Origin: Mycobacterium sp.
GTDB taxonomy: Bacteria > Actinomycetota > Actinomycetes > Mycobacteriales > Mycobacteriaceae
Assembly: GCF_004298145.1 (NCBI RefSeq)
Contig: NZ_SCRH01000054.1
Span: forward strand, 62,001 to 126,000
Direction of reading: 5' to 3'
DNA length: 64,000 nt
The translations under genes and the position numbers were made by a program. Every line of letters begins with the position of its first letter. Position 1 is the stretch's first letter. This document shows positions 17,391 through 25,979 of the stretch, one piece after another. The notes under the pieces were generated by a model that saw only the letters and a list, made by a program, of their open reading frames with translations, was not told where the DNA came from and searched no databases.

Positions 17391-18506
17391 TTAGATGCCA
17401 AGCAATTCGCCGAGCCGCTCACGATGGGCTGCCGGATCCCCGAACAGCAGTTCCGAGCTCTTCGCGCGCTTGTAGTGGAGTTGGGCCGGGTGTTCCCAGG
17501 TGAATCCGATCCCCCCATGGATCTGGATGTTCTCCGCCGCGACCCGACTATATGCCGCGGAACAATGCGCCTGCGCAAGCGCTGCCTCTGCCCGCGAGTC
17601 GTGGCTATTATCAAGTGAACTCGCCGCATGGTAGGCCGCTGACCGGGCCGACTCCACGTCATACAGCATGTCGGCGCACTTGTGTTTGATCGCCTGAAAG
17701 CTCCCGATAGGCCGACCGAATTGGACACGGACCTTGGCGTACTCGACAGCCATATCCAGACAGCGCTGCGCACCGCCGACCTGTTCTGCGGCCAGCAGGG
17801 TTACGGCAACCGCGAGTACACGGTCGACGACATCCGAGACCGGGCCGCCGGCGACTATGGGACGTGCCGGCGCACCCGCGAGGTCCACCCGGCCAAGCGG
17901 ACGGGTCAAATCCAAAGCGTCCATGGCCGAAACGGTCACACCGGGCGCGCGGGCGTCGACGATGTACAGTCCCACGCCGGCCGCCGAGCGGGCCGATACC
18001 ACCAACGCACCGGCGCTCATGGCGTCGAGCACGTACATCTTCGTACCCGTCAGGACCGCCGCGGCACTCTGCGTCGCGGCGGTCGTGGTGACGGATGCGG
18101 CGTCCCAACGACCGGAGTCCTCAGCGAAAGCCAGCGTGGCGACGAGATCGCCGGAAGCCAGCGCCGGCAGATAGGCCGACTTGAGCTTTTCGTCATCCGA
18201 AAAGTTGATAGCGCCGGCGGCGGCCACCGTCGACAGCAGCGGCGCCACCAACAGCGCGGCTCCCACGCACTCCGCGACGAGCGCCAGGTCGAGATAGCCG
18301 AATCCGCCGCCACCGTAACGTTCCGGGATCGCCAGGCCCTGCAGGCCGAGCTGTTGCGCTATCTGCGCCCACACCGCCGGATCGGCGGCACCGCCGGCTT
18401 CCATCAGCCGCCGCACCTCGGCTTCCGGTGAGCGTTTGTCGAGAAATGCTTGCACAGCACGAATTAATTCGCGTTGCTCATCTGAGATCAGCGTTGCATG
18501 TTGCAT
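17391..18506 (-). CDS. Acyl-CoA dehydrogenase (small-subunit type, unpaired)
   Basis: This 371-residue ACAD begins at ATG 18504-18506. It shows LQGLAIPERYGGGGFGYLDLA, RPIGSFQAIKHKCADMLYD and a C-terminal IHGGIGFTWEHPAQLHYKR block. It resembles the small subunits of the two nearby ACAD pairs, yet no large-type ACAD is adjacent, so it may act alone or pair with a subunit encoded elsewhere (11635 or 22478 are candidates in the window). It lies between the flavoprotein and the enoyl-CoA hydratase in one minus-strand operon. Confidence 0.84.
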   Translation of the reverse strand: MQHATLISDEQRELIRAVQAFLDKRSPEAEVRRLMEAGGAADPAVWAQIAQQLGLQGLAIPERYGGGGFGYLDLALVAECVGAALLVAPLLSTVAAAGAINFSDDEKLKSAYLPALASGDLVATLAFAEDSGRWDAASVTTTAATQSAAAVLTGTKMYVLDAMSAGALVVSARSAAGVGLYIVDARAPGVTVSAMDALDLTRPLGRVDLAGAPARPIVAGGPVSDVVDRVLAVAVTLLAAEQVGGAQRCLDMAVEYAKVRVQFGRPIGSFQAIKHKCADMLYDVESARSAAYHAASSLDNSHDSRAEAALAQAHCSAAYSRVAAENIQIHGGIGFTWEHPAQLHYKRAKSSELLFGDPAAHRERLGELLGI

Positions 18507-18523
18507 GGGAATGTCGCGCAAAC

Positions 18524-19321
18524 TCAACGTCCCGTGAATACCGGCTCGCGCCGTTCGGAGAACGCCCGCAGGCCCTCCTTGAAGTCCGCGCTGCGAACCG
18601 TCGCTTCCACCGACGCGGCTTCGAGCCACAGCGCCTCGTCCAGTCCCACAGGCGCCCGGTTGTTGAGTAGTTGCTTGGTGTGTCCCAGTGAAAACGTTGG
18701 CCCGGAGGCTAATTCAGCTGCCAGACGCGCGGCGTCCTCATCGAGATCACTGGCTGCCACGACCTCGTCGATGAGACCCCACCGCGCGGCGGTCGCGGAG
18801 TCGACCGCGGTTCCCCGCAGCAACATCTGCTTGGCCCGGCGCAAACCGATCAGGCGTGGCAGTAGATATGACCCACCACTGTCGACGGAAAACCCTCGCT
18901 TGCAGAACAACTCGGCGAAGCTGGCTGCATCGGCGGCCACGGTGAAGTCACACACGACAGCCAGATGCAGGCCCAGACCGATTGCCTTGCCCTGTACCGC
19001 GGCAACGGTGGGCACCGGGCAGCTCCATAGAGCGGCGATCATCCCGTGGGCGCCCACGGCCAGTCCCCGGGTCAGATGTCCGGCCGTCGGCTTGACGTCC
19101 GCGGCGTTGGCGGTGACCAGATCCGCACCGGCGCAGAAGTGGCGGCCGTTGGCGCGAATCAGGATGGCTCGCACCTCACCCCCGCCGTCCACCCGCTGCA
19201 CGGCCTCCCGCACTGCGGCGCAATCCTGCTGCCGCAGGGCATTGCCTTTGTCAGCCCTGTCGAGGGTGATCGTCAAAATTGCGTCATCGACGCTCATGGA
19301 AACGCCAACGGCGTCAGCCAC
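18524..19321 (-). CDS. Enoyl-CoA hydratase/isomerase family protein
   Basis: This 265-residue crotonase-fold protein has the oxyanion-hole segment NGRHFCAGADLV and a CKRGFSVDSGGSYLLPRLIG block, where the usual catalytic Glu of hydratases is replaced by Asp/Ser-type residues. It may therefore be an isomerase or a specialised hydratase. The GTG at 19321 overlaps the end of the upstream MaoC-type gene and has GGGAGG at an ideal distance. An ATG eight codons later is an alternative. The 3' neighbour is the ACAD at 17391. Confidence 0.83.
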   Translation of the reverse strand: MADAVGVSMSVDDAILTITLDRADKGNALRQQDCAAVREAVQRVDGGGEVRAILIRANGRHFCAGADLVTANAADVKPTAGHLTRGLAVGAHGMIAALWSCPVPTVAAVQGKAIGLGLHLAVVCDFTVAADAASFAELFCKRGFSVDSGGSYLLPRLIGLRRAKQMLLRGTAVDSATAARWGLIDEVVAASDLDEDAARLAAELASGPTFSLGHTKQLLNNRAPVGLDEALWLEAASVEATVRSADFKEGLRAFSERREPVFTGR

Positions 19322-20603
19322 GACGATCCTCCCTGACCAGCTCGCCGTGCCGCTCAAACATGCGGACCGCATCCCGGGCAAGGTCGCGCGGCGTCTCCGG
19401 GAGCATCGCCGCGCCGAGCTCGCGGCTGGGCAGCGAGATCGTGGCCTCGGCCTGAGCGGTGGCGTCGCCCCGTTGATTTCGGACCTCGACCGAAAGGTCG
19501 ACCAGGGTCGAGCCGTCTTCCTGACGCTTGCCGTCGACCCGGCCGGTCAGGTACTGGATGTCGCCCTGGTAATTGAACTTGCGGATTTCGTCGTGCTGGC
19601 GCACCACGAAGGCACCGTCACCCATCCAGTCGGTAAGGAAGTGATGGATCCAGCATTCCCGCAGCACCCCGTAGTCATAGGCACGCGGATTGCCGATTGC
19701 CTTGGCCCACTCCGAATCCCAATGCACCCGTTGAGCGACATCAGGAACGCCGTACTCGTTGTCGATGTAGAAGGCCGGGATCCGAAGGCGGTTCTTGTAG
19801 TTCAGCCGGGACGTCTTGAGCCCATACGGCACGAATCCATACCCGCCGGCGTGGAAAACCACCATATCGGTGGTGGTCAGCGGGCCCTTCGCCATCTTTC
19901 CCATGTCATCCCCGGCCTTCACGTCCTCCCAGTACCGGGGCTCACTGCCCCGGACCGTCTCGGCGGCATAGACCGCGTCGAGGGCCTCGATGTCCTCTTT
20001 GGTGTACGAGGGCTCCCGGATGTTGCTGTATTTGCCCCTTTCCTTGGCTGTCTTGCGCTCGGTGTTGATCACCAGGGTGCGATACACGCCCACCACTTCG
20101 GCGTGCTGATTCATCTTGACGTCGCGCAGGATCCGGATGACGGACCGCCCGGCGAACTCGGACTGCTTTTCCTCTACCGACTCCAACCCGGAAAAACTGT
20201 AGAGGGTGTCACCGGGGTAGACCGGTCGGTACCACTCCCAGGTACCGCCCGACACGAACGCGTGGATGCCGCGGTAACTGCCGCCCCGCAGTTCCTTCGG
20301 CACCTTGTCGCCGCGCAGGGGGGCGTTCAGTACCGCGGCCATGATCTGCGGCGCGACCTGGCTGCCCCAGCGGGTGGTCGTTCCGTAGCCGGGGTCGGTG
20401 TAGAGCGGGTTGTCATCGCCGTAGCCGTGCGCGAAATTGCGGATGGCCTCGGGTGTGGCGGTTGACAGCAATTCCTGGTGGCGGGTCGCCGACCACACTC
20501 CCAGAGCGGCGCGGTCCTTTTCGATGTCGGCGTCATCGATCTCAAAGGCGGTCGCTGCGGCGAACTTCTCATCAGTGCGTTCGGACGAGCTGGTTTGTGT
20601 CAT
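19314..20603 (-). CDS. MaoC-like dehydratase, two-hotdog fusion
   Basis: This 429-residue protein appears to contain two hotdog units. The N-terminal unit has IRNFAHGYGDDNPLYTDPGYG, the FAS1-type hydratase strand with the catalytic Asp/His region shifted to YGDDNPLY. The C-terminal unit (about residues 230-400) has ETVRGSEPRYWEDVKAGD and a TDMVVFHAGG helix. Double-hotdog MaoC proteins hydrate bulky enoyl-CoAs in actinobacterial steroid and fatty-acid pathways. It is the first gene of the minus-strand operon going into the hydratase and ACAD. Confidence 0.78.
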   Translation of the reverse strand: MTQTSSSERTDEKFAAATAFEIDDADIEKDRAALGVWSATRHQELLSTATPEAIRNFAHGYGDDNPLYTDPGYGTTTRWGSQVAPQIMAAVLNAPLRGDKVPKELRGGSYRGIHAFVSGGTWEWYRPVYPGDTLYSFSGLESVEEKQSEFAGRSVIRILRDVKMNQHAEVVGVYRTLVINTERKTAKERGKYSNIREPSYTKEDIEALDAVYAAETVRGSEPRYWEDVKAGDDMGKMAKGPLTTTDMVVFHAGGYGFVPYGLKTSRLNYKNRLRIPAFYIDNEYGVPDVAQRVHWDSEWAKAIGNPRAYDYGVLRECWIHHFLTDWMGDGAFVVRQHDEIRKFNYQGDIQYLTGRVDGKRQEDGSTLVDLSVEVRNQRGDATAQAEATISLPSRELGAAMLPETPRDLARDAVRMFERHGELVREDRRG

Positions 20604-21017
20604 CGAATACTCCTAGCGGCTATCGGGTGACCGACCTTGTCTTCGGTTGCATGGCGGTAGCAGCGGCTCGTCAAGCGGACACCTGTGATGTTCACGCTGA
20701 CTTCACGCCTCTCTGGTCGATACCTCTGCCTGATGGCATGGGGTGTCTTGTTCAACCAAACAAGACAACGCTGTACACGGTCGTCAAAGCAAGGCGAATC
20801 AGCCCCGACGGCGGCAAATCGCGTTCTCACTACCGGTTCGCCAGACCCCGACGGGGCCGGCCCCGGCCGACAACCAGCATGAGGTTGCGAAAATACGGCT
20901 TTCGCCGGGGACACCAATCCGATGGTGCGCGGCGACGGATCGGGCTCGTACCGTCAGGAGCGATCCACATAGGTAGGACTTCTTTTCGCCAAGAAGCATT
21001 TCGTCGAAGGAGAGCTC
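20604..21017. other. Divergent intergenic region without a gene
   Basis: These 414 bases separate the MaoC-type gene (minus) from the acyl-CoA synthetase gene (plus). I see no convincing coding frame: the open frames here lack family resemblance and a ribosome site. The region holds the inverted repeat at 20744-20767 and, close to the plus-strand start, GAAGGAG. It probably carries both promoters. Confidence 0.5.
20744..20767. promoter_or_regulatory. 24-bp inverted repeat, probable operator
   Basis: The arms TGTCTTGTT and AACAAGACA are perfect 9-base complements separated by six bases. The site lies near the middle of the divergent region between two lipid-metabolism operons, as expected for a TetR- or GntR-type operator. 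The arms carry the CAAG/CTTG element also found in the KstR2-type consensus, but the spacing differs, so no regulator is assigned. Confidence 0.45.
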
Positions 21018-22481
21018 ATGACGGCGGCCTCGGTGTCACCTCAGACCGGTGTCGCAGCCATCCTTGCCCGCTCGGCCGCGGCTGCCCCAACAAGCACAGC
21101 CCTGATCGCCGACGGGGTCGAGTACACCTTCGGGGAACTGCTAGAGGAAGCCGAAAGCCTGGCAGCACAACTGGCTCCGCGCACCCGTGTTCTGGTCAGG
21201 CTCGCCAACAACGCCGCCTCGGTGGTGGCCATCCACGCCGCATGGCGAGCGGGATGTTCGGTGGTCGCGGCCAGCACGATGGTGCCGGAGTCCGAGGTGG
21301 CCCGCCGTAATTCCGAGACGTCAGCGGCCAGCCTCATCACGCCCGGTACCGATGGCACGCTGGGCGCGCGGGTCGAACACACCGGCTCAGGCCGACTCGC
21401 ACCGGCCGGCGAGGCCGTCGTGATGTTTACCTCGGGTACCACCGGAACACCCAAGGGGGCATCGCTGACCTTCGCGGCCCTGCGTGGCAGCCTGGTCGGT
21501 ATCGCCTCGGGCACCGGCCTCGACGACGCGGGGAGGCCGCCGAGGGTTCCAGCCCGCGGGCCTCGGCTGGTGATGGTCCCGATCGCTCACATGGGTGGAC
21601 TGCTCGGCACTTTGACGGCGTGGTGGCTGGGTAAGCCGGTGCTGTTGGCGACCAAATTCTCACCCCAGCTGGTAGTGGACCTGTGCCGGCGTTATCGCCT
21701 CGGCATGCTGCCGTTGACCCCCGCGATGGCCTGGGAGCTCACGCAGCTCGGCGAGGACGCCGAGCTTGCCGGTGTCGATCACGCCATCGTCGGAACGGCA
21801 GCCCTGCCGGAGGCGACACGCGTCGCGTTCGAGGCGAAGTACCATGTCCCGATCCTGCGCAATTACGGTCAGACCGAGTTCGCGGGTGCGATCGCCTTCG
21901 AGCGGCCGGATGACGTGAGGGCGGGCCGTCGGCCGGACGGCACGGTGGGCCGGGTGGCGCCCGGGGTCGAGGTGGCGATCCTTGACCCCGACGGTGAACC
22001 GCTGCCGATCGGCGAGGTCGGTGAGATCGCGGCGCGCGCCCCCTCGTCAATGTCGGGTTATCTGGATGCCAGCGGCCACCCCGCCAACCCGGGTGCCTGG
22101 CCGCGCACCGGTGACCTGGGCAAATTGGACGACGACCAGTTCGTCTACGTGGTGGGCCGGGTGCGCGACATGGTGGTGTGCGGCGGCTTCAACGTGTACC
22201 CGGCGCAGGTGGAAGCGGCGCTCAATGAGCTACCGGAAGTCGCCGACTCCGCGGTGGCCGGTCTGCCCGACGAACGTCTGGGCGAGGTGCCGGTCGCCGC
22301 GATAGTGCTCACTGCGGGTGCGACGGGTGACGCGGAAGCCGTCCGGCAACAACTGCGGTCGAGGTTGGCCCCCTACGAACTGCCGCGACAGGTGATCTTC
22401 GTGGCCGCCATACCGCGGCTGGAGACCGGCAAGGTGGATCGGCCCGGCGTCGCACGGCTGGTGGAAGGGGCGCGCGGGTGA
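21018..22481 (+). CDS. Acyl-CoA synthetase (AMP-dependent, ANL superfamily)
   Basis: This 487-residue adenylate-forming ligase has the P-loop VMFTSGTTGTPKG, RNYGQTEF (the Y/xTE motif), the hinge RTGDLG..D and the C-terminal catalytic lysine region PRLETGKVDR. It is slightly shorter than typical FadD proteins because of a compact N-terminus. The ATG follows GAAGGAGAGCTC, a strong ribosome site. The next gene (ACAD) starts four bases before its stop, so activation and first oxidation are translationally coupled. Confidence 0.88.
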   Translation: MTAASVSPQTGVAAILARSAAAAPTSTALIADGVEYTFGELLEEAESLAAQLAPRTRVLVRLANNAASVVAIHAAWRAGCSVVAASTMVPESEVARRNSETSAASLITPGTDGTLGARVEHTGSGRLAPAGEAVVMFTSGTTGTPKGASLTFAALRGSLVGIASGTGLDDAGRPPRVPARGPRLVMVPIAHMGGLLGTLTAWWLGKPVLLATKFSPQLVVDLCRRYRLGMLPLTPAMAWELTQLGEDAELAGVDHAIVGTAALPEATRVAFEAKYHVPILRNYGQTEFAGAIAFERPDDVRAGRRPDGTVGRVAPGVEVAILDPDGEPLPIGEVGEIAARAPSSMSGYLDASGHPANPGAWPRTGDLGKLDDDQFVYVVGRVRDMVVCGGFNVYPAQVEAALNELPEVADSAVAGLPDERLGEVPVAAIVLTAGATGDAEAVRQQLRSRLAPYELPRQVIFVAAIPRLETGKVDRPGVARLVEGARG

Positions 22482-23602
22482 GCCACCCGAACGCCGCGGC
22501 CGACACCGCGCTGGTGGCGCAGCTGCGCGACTTCCTGCACGACGAACTACCGCACTTCAGAGCCGAGTTCGGCGAACGCACCGACTTCCCCGCTTGCCGG
22601 AGTTGGCACCGGCGCTTGGACCGCGGCGGCTGGGTAGGGCTCAACTGGCCGATCGAATACGGCGGGCGGAATGTCAACCTGGCCACCCAGGTGGCCTGCG
22701 AAACGGAGCTGAGCACCGCCGGCGCCCCACCGATCGCGGGTTTCATCGGGGTCAACACCGTCGCCGCGGCCCTCATGGCCTGGGGCAGTGACGAGCAGAA
22801 GTCGATGTTGCCAAAGGTCCGCAGCGGCGAAGTGCTGTATTGCCAAGGCTTTTCGGAGCCGGAAGCCGGCAGTGATCTGGCGAGTCTGCGCACCCGAGTC
22901 GAACGGCGAGGTGATCGCCTGGTGCTGACCGGGCAGAAGGTCTGGACGTCGCATGGCGCTGAGGCCGATGCCTGTCTGGTGCTGGCCCGCAGCACTCCCG
23001 CCGCCGACGGAGGCCGGTCGCATCGCGGGCTGTCGGTGCTGTTGGTGCAGCTGGATCTGCCAGGGATCACCGTCGCGCCGATCCGCCAGATCACCGGTCA
23101 GTCGGAATTCTCCGAGATCTTCTTCGACGGTGTGGAATTGCCGACGGAGGCGCTGGTGGGTCCGCTCGACCAGGGCTGGAAGGTGGCCATCAGCACCCTG
23201 GCTCACGAGCGCGCCGCAGCGATGATCCTCGCCGCACGTACCCGCGCGGCAGTGCGCAGCGCACTTGCCGCGCATGCGCCGCTTTCGGTGAGCACGCGTG
23301 ATGAAGCACTCCAACTGCTCGTTGATGCCGAGGTGCTCGGACTACTCGCGGAGCGTTCCATCGCCGAAATCGGGTCCGGCCATCCCGGTCCCGCACAGTC
23401 GGTGGTCAAACTGGCCTGGAGCCGAGTCGACCAGCGGTTGGCCGAGTTGTCCTACCACCTCGCGGGCCCGGCCGCCATCGCCGGCCAAGCGCCAACCGCC
23501 ACCGAGGCACTGCTCTTCAGCCGATCAAGCACCATCGCCGCCGGCACCACCGAGGTGATGCAGACGATTCTGAGTGAGCAGGTACTCGGTTTGCCGCGAT
23601 AG
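22478..23602 (+). CDS. Acyl-CoA dehydrogenase
   Basis: This 374-residue ACAD has CQGFSEPEAGSDLASLR near residue 125, QSEFSEIFFDGVELP, and a C-terminal AGTTEVMQTILSEQVLGLPR that departs a little from the usual NEIQRN. The GTG start overlaps the stop of the ligase gene (GTGA). The protein is of the large-subunit type but short in the middle helical region. It has no adjacent small partner on this strand. Confidence 0.86.
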   Translation: MSHPNAAADTALVAQLRDFLHDELPHFRAEFGERTDFPACRSWHRRLDRGGWVGLNWPIEYGGRNVNLATQVACETELSTAGAPPIAGFIGVNTVAAALMAWGSDEQKSMLPKVRSGEVLYCQGFSEPEAGSDLASLRTRVERRGDRLVLTGQKVWTSHGAEADACLVLARSTPAADGGRSHRGLSVLLVQLDLPGITVAPIRQITGQSEFSEIFFDGVELPTEALVGPLDQGWKVAISTLAHERAAAMILAARTRAAVRSALAAHAPLSVSTRDEALQLLVDAEVLGLLAERSIAEIGSGHPGPAQSVVKLAWSRVDQRLAELSYHLAGPAAIAGQAPTATEALLFSRSSTIAAGTTEVMQTILSEQVLGLPR

Positions 23603-23636
23603 CGGTTCCCCAGCCCACCGAGCCTGAATGAGGGTG

Positions 23637-23939
23637 TCAGTCACTGGCCGGAAGCGGTTTGACCTCCTTGAGGTTCAGGACCGTATCCCCAACCGACAGG
23701 CTTCCCCTGCCCGCGCGGGTCACCAGCACCTCCGCGCCCGCCTCGTCGACGTACCGCTTCCCCATGACACTCCCCTGCTCGTAGTCCGGGTCGAGTACCG
23801 CGTCCGGTGACGGCGCCGCACCGATGGCCACCATCGGGATGCCACCGGCACGGAGGTCCTCGAGAGCGGCGGTCGCCTTGACGACTATCACCTGGGTATC
23901 GCACACCTGGCTCTGCAGGCGCATGCCGGCCTTGATCAC
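23637..23939 (-). CDS. Conserved hypothetical protein (~100 aa)
   Basis: This is a small beta-rich protein. The start is taken at the GTG near 23939 with AAGG just upstream; an internal ATG at 23924 is an alternative. It shows VCDTQVIVVKA, an AGGIPMV turn, then GKRYVDEAGAEVLVTRAGRGSLSVGDTVL and the terminal KPLPASD. The pattern resembles a small family of actinobacterial proteins whose other members I recall as having cysteines around the GG turn. No function can be stated. It converges with the ACAD at 22478. Confidence 0.5.
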   Translation of the reverse strand: MIKAGMRLQSQVCDTQVIVVKATAALEDLRAGGIPMVAIGAAPSPDAVLDPDYEQGSVMGKRYVDEAGAEVLVTRAGRGSLSVGDTVLNLKEVKPLPASD

Positions 23940-24238
23940 AGCCTTGATCCTTTCGGCGAGTTGATAGAACGACCGACCGGGGCCCCCGATAGGTCGACTT
24001 TGGTTGAACCACAACGGCAGTCACGGCGCCGGTAGGCCGCCTTGAGGCAACCCCGGGACAGTAGGCGGTTGCATATTCCGCGATGGCGGTCCCGTCCCGG
24101 CCCCCGACGTCGACAACTAATCTAATAGCGAGCGTCGACTCGTCGGCGAAAACGGCGTTGCGCAGCGACGCGTTGCCGCCCGTGGACGCACCGGCATAGA
24201 GTGCCGGTCTGCGAAATGGATACCGAAGGGACTCTGCA
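23940..24238. other. Intergenic region, no gene supported
   Basis: This 299-base stretch lies between the small hypothetical gene (minus) and the ACAD at 24239 (plus). Frames that run through it have no ribosome site and no motif I can recognise. An AT-richer patch (CAACTAATCTAATAGC, around 24113-24128) may mark the promoter of the plus-strand gene. Confidence 0.4.
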
Positions 24239-25465
24239 GTGGACTTTGCCATGTCTGCCAAGGCGGCTGACTATCACAAACGGCTCACCGATTTCATGGT
24301 CGAGTACGTGTTTCCGGCCGAGAAGCCTTACGACGAGCACCGCGCGGCGGCGGGTTCCCACGACCACTCCGTTCCACCGGTGGTCGAAGAGCTCAAGGCG
24401 CTGGCCAAGGAGCGTGGACTGTGGAACCTGTTCTTACCGCCCCTGTCTGGCCTGACCAACGTCGAGTACGTACCGCTGGCGGAATTGTCGGGCTGGAGCA
24501 CCGAAATCGCTCCGGAGGCTCTTAACTGCGCGGCGCCCGACACCGGCAATATGGAGACCCTGCACCTCTTCGCCACCGAGGAGCAGCGGAAGTCCTGGCT
24601 AGAACCGTTGCTGGCCGGCGAGATCCGCAGCGCATTCTCGATGACCGAACCGGCGGTGGCTTCCAGCGATGCTCGCAACATCCAGACGTCGATCATCCGA
24701 GATGGTGCCGACTACATCATCAACGGGCGCAAATGGTGGACGACCGGTGCCAACGACCCGCGCTGCAAGATACTGATCGTGATGGGCCGTACCAACCCCG
24801 ATGCCGCCTCTCATCAGCAACAGTCGATGATTCTGGTCCCCACCGATACCCCCGGGGTGACAATCGTTCGCTCGACGCCCGTGTTCGGATGGCAGGACCA
24901 ACACGGCCATGCCGAGGTGATCTACGACAACGTGCGGGTGCCGGCATCAAATCTGCTGGGCGACGAGGGCATGGGGTTCGCGATCGCTCAGGCCCGCCTG
25001 GGACCGGGTCGGATTCACCACTGCATGCGTGCGATCGGCGCCGCTGAGCGCGCGCTGGCCTTGATGACGGACCGTGCCCGAACCCGCGTCGCGTTCGGCA
25101 AGCCGCTGGCCGAGCAGGGTGTGGTACAGCAGCAGATTGCATTGTCGCGCAACGAAATCGACCAAGCACGGCTACTCTGCGAGAAAGCCGCCTGGACCAT
25201 CGACCAGTATGGCAACAAAGATGCCCGCACCCTCGTCGCCCAGATCAAAGCCGTCGCTCCGCAAATGGCCTGCAACGTCATCGACCGGGCCATTCAGGTG
25301 CATGGCGGGACGGGGATCAGTGACGACGTCCCGCTGGCCCGCATGTATGGCTGGCAGCGCGCCATGCGCATCTTCGACGGTCCCGACGAGGTCCACATGC
25401 GCAGCATCGCCCGTGCCGAAATCGGCCGGGAGAGAAGCGCGCTGGCCGCCGCGGTGACACGGTAA
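24239..25465 (+). CDS. Acyl-CoA dehydrogenase (ACAD10/11-like)
   Basis: This 408-residue ACAD belongs to the subgroup resembling the C-terminal domain of ACAD10/11. Visible motifs are SMTEPAVASSDARNI near residue 142, INGRKWWTTGAN, MGFAIAQARLGPGRIHHCMR and the C-terminal VHGGTGISDDVPLARMYG, with the terminal GPDEVH signature replacing the common NEIQ. The mammalian relatives work with hydroxyacyl-CoA substrates via an APH kinase domain. APH-fold proteins occur elsewhere in this window, so a functional link is possible. The GTG start is preceded by a weak ribosome site. Confidence 0.87.
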   Translation: MDFAMSAKAADYHKRLTDFMVEYVFPAEKPYDEHRAAAGSHDHSVPPVVEELKALAKERGLWNLFLPPLSGLTNVEYVPLAELSGWSTEIAPEALNCAAPDTGNMETLHLFATEEQRKSWLEPLLAGEIRSAFSMTEPAVASSDARNIQTSIIRDGADYIINGRKWWTTGANDPRCKILIVMGRTNPDAASHQQQSMILVPTDTPGVTIVRSTPVFGWQDQHGHAEVIYDNVRVPASNLLGDEGMGFAIAQARLGPGRIHHCMRAIGAAERALALMTDRARTRVAFGKPLAEQGVVQQQIALSRNEIDQARLLCEKAAWTIDQYGNKDARTLVAQIKAVAPQMACNVIDRAIQVHGGTGISDDVPLARMYGWQRAMRIFDGPDEVHMRSIARAEIGRERSALAAAVTR

Positions 25466-25474
25466 TTCACTGCC

Positions 25475-25969
25475 ATGATGAACGCCGAGCGTGACGAGGA
25501 TGCGCAGTTGTTCCATACCAGTCCCCGACCGGACCCGCTGCGGTGCCGGCAAGCTTCTTATCCGATCGTCGTGCCCGTCGAGGCGCGGTACGCCGACATG
25601 GATGTCAATGGCCATCTCAACAACCTGGCGCTGGAATCCCTCCACGAGAACGCCCGGGCGACAATGAACTCTCGCGCGGCGCCGGGTATCTACCGCCGGG
25701 GACGGCGTTCGCTGCGACTTGTGGCGGCACAGAATGTCGTCCACTTCCTCGCCGAAGCTCACTGGCCGGCAACCATCCATGCCGGCGTTGGGGTCGGCCG
25801 ATTGGGCAACACCTCGTACGTCGCGTCCTCCGCCCTGTTCGTCGACGGCGCCTGTCTCAGCGTGTGCGACACGGTACTCGTCGCGGTCGCGGATGACGGG
25901 CGTCCAATTTCGATTCCTGAAGACATGAGGACGGCGTTGAGCGCCCTTACCCTCGGCAGACGGGAGTGA
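25475..25969 (+). CDS. Hotdog-fold acyl-CoA thioesterase (4HBT type)
   Basis: This 164-residue single-hotdog protein has the hallmark RYADMDVNGHLNN, in which the Asp is the catalytic position of 4-hydroxybenzoyl-CoA-type thioesterases. AQNVVHFLAEAHWPATI and GNTSYVASSALF strands follow. It starts nine bases after the ACAD stop and is likely co-transcribed. It could release free acid or recycle CoA in this cluster. Confidence 0.8.
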   Translation: MMNAERDEDAQLFHTSPRPDPLRCRQASYPIVVPVEARYADMDVNGHLNNLALESLHENARATMNSRAAPGIYRRGRRSLRLVAAQNVVHFLAEAHWPATIHAGVGVGRLGNTSYVASSALFVDGACLSVCDTVLVAVADDGRPISIPEDMRTALSALTLGRRE

Positions 25970-25979
25970 TCGCCGAAGC

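Noticed and set aside
18498..20465. Long plus-strand open frame of more than 650 codons
   Set aside because: It is antisense to the ACAD, hydratase and MaoC-type genes, shows no family motifs, and reflects high-GC codon bias on the opposite strand.
23641..24261. Minus-strand frame of about 200 codons over the small hypothetical gene and the gap
   Set aside because: It overlaps the better-supported gene at 23637-23939 in another frame and lacks a ribosome site and conserved blocks.
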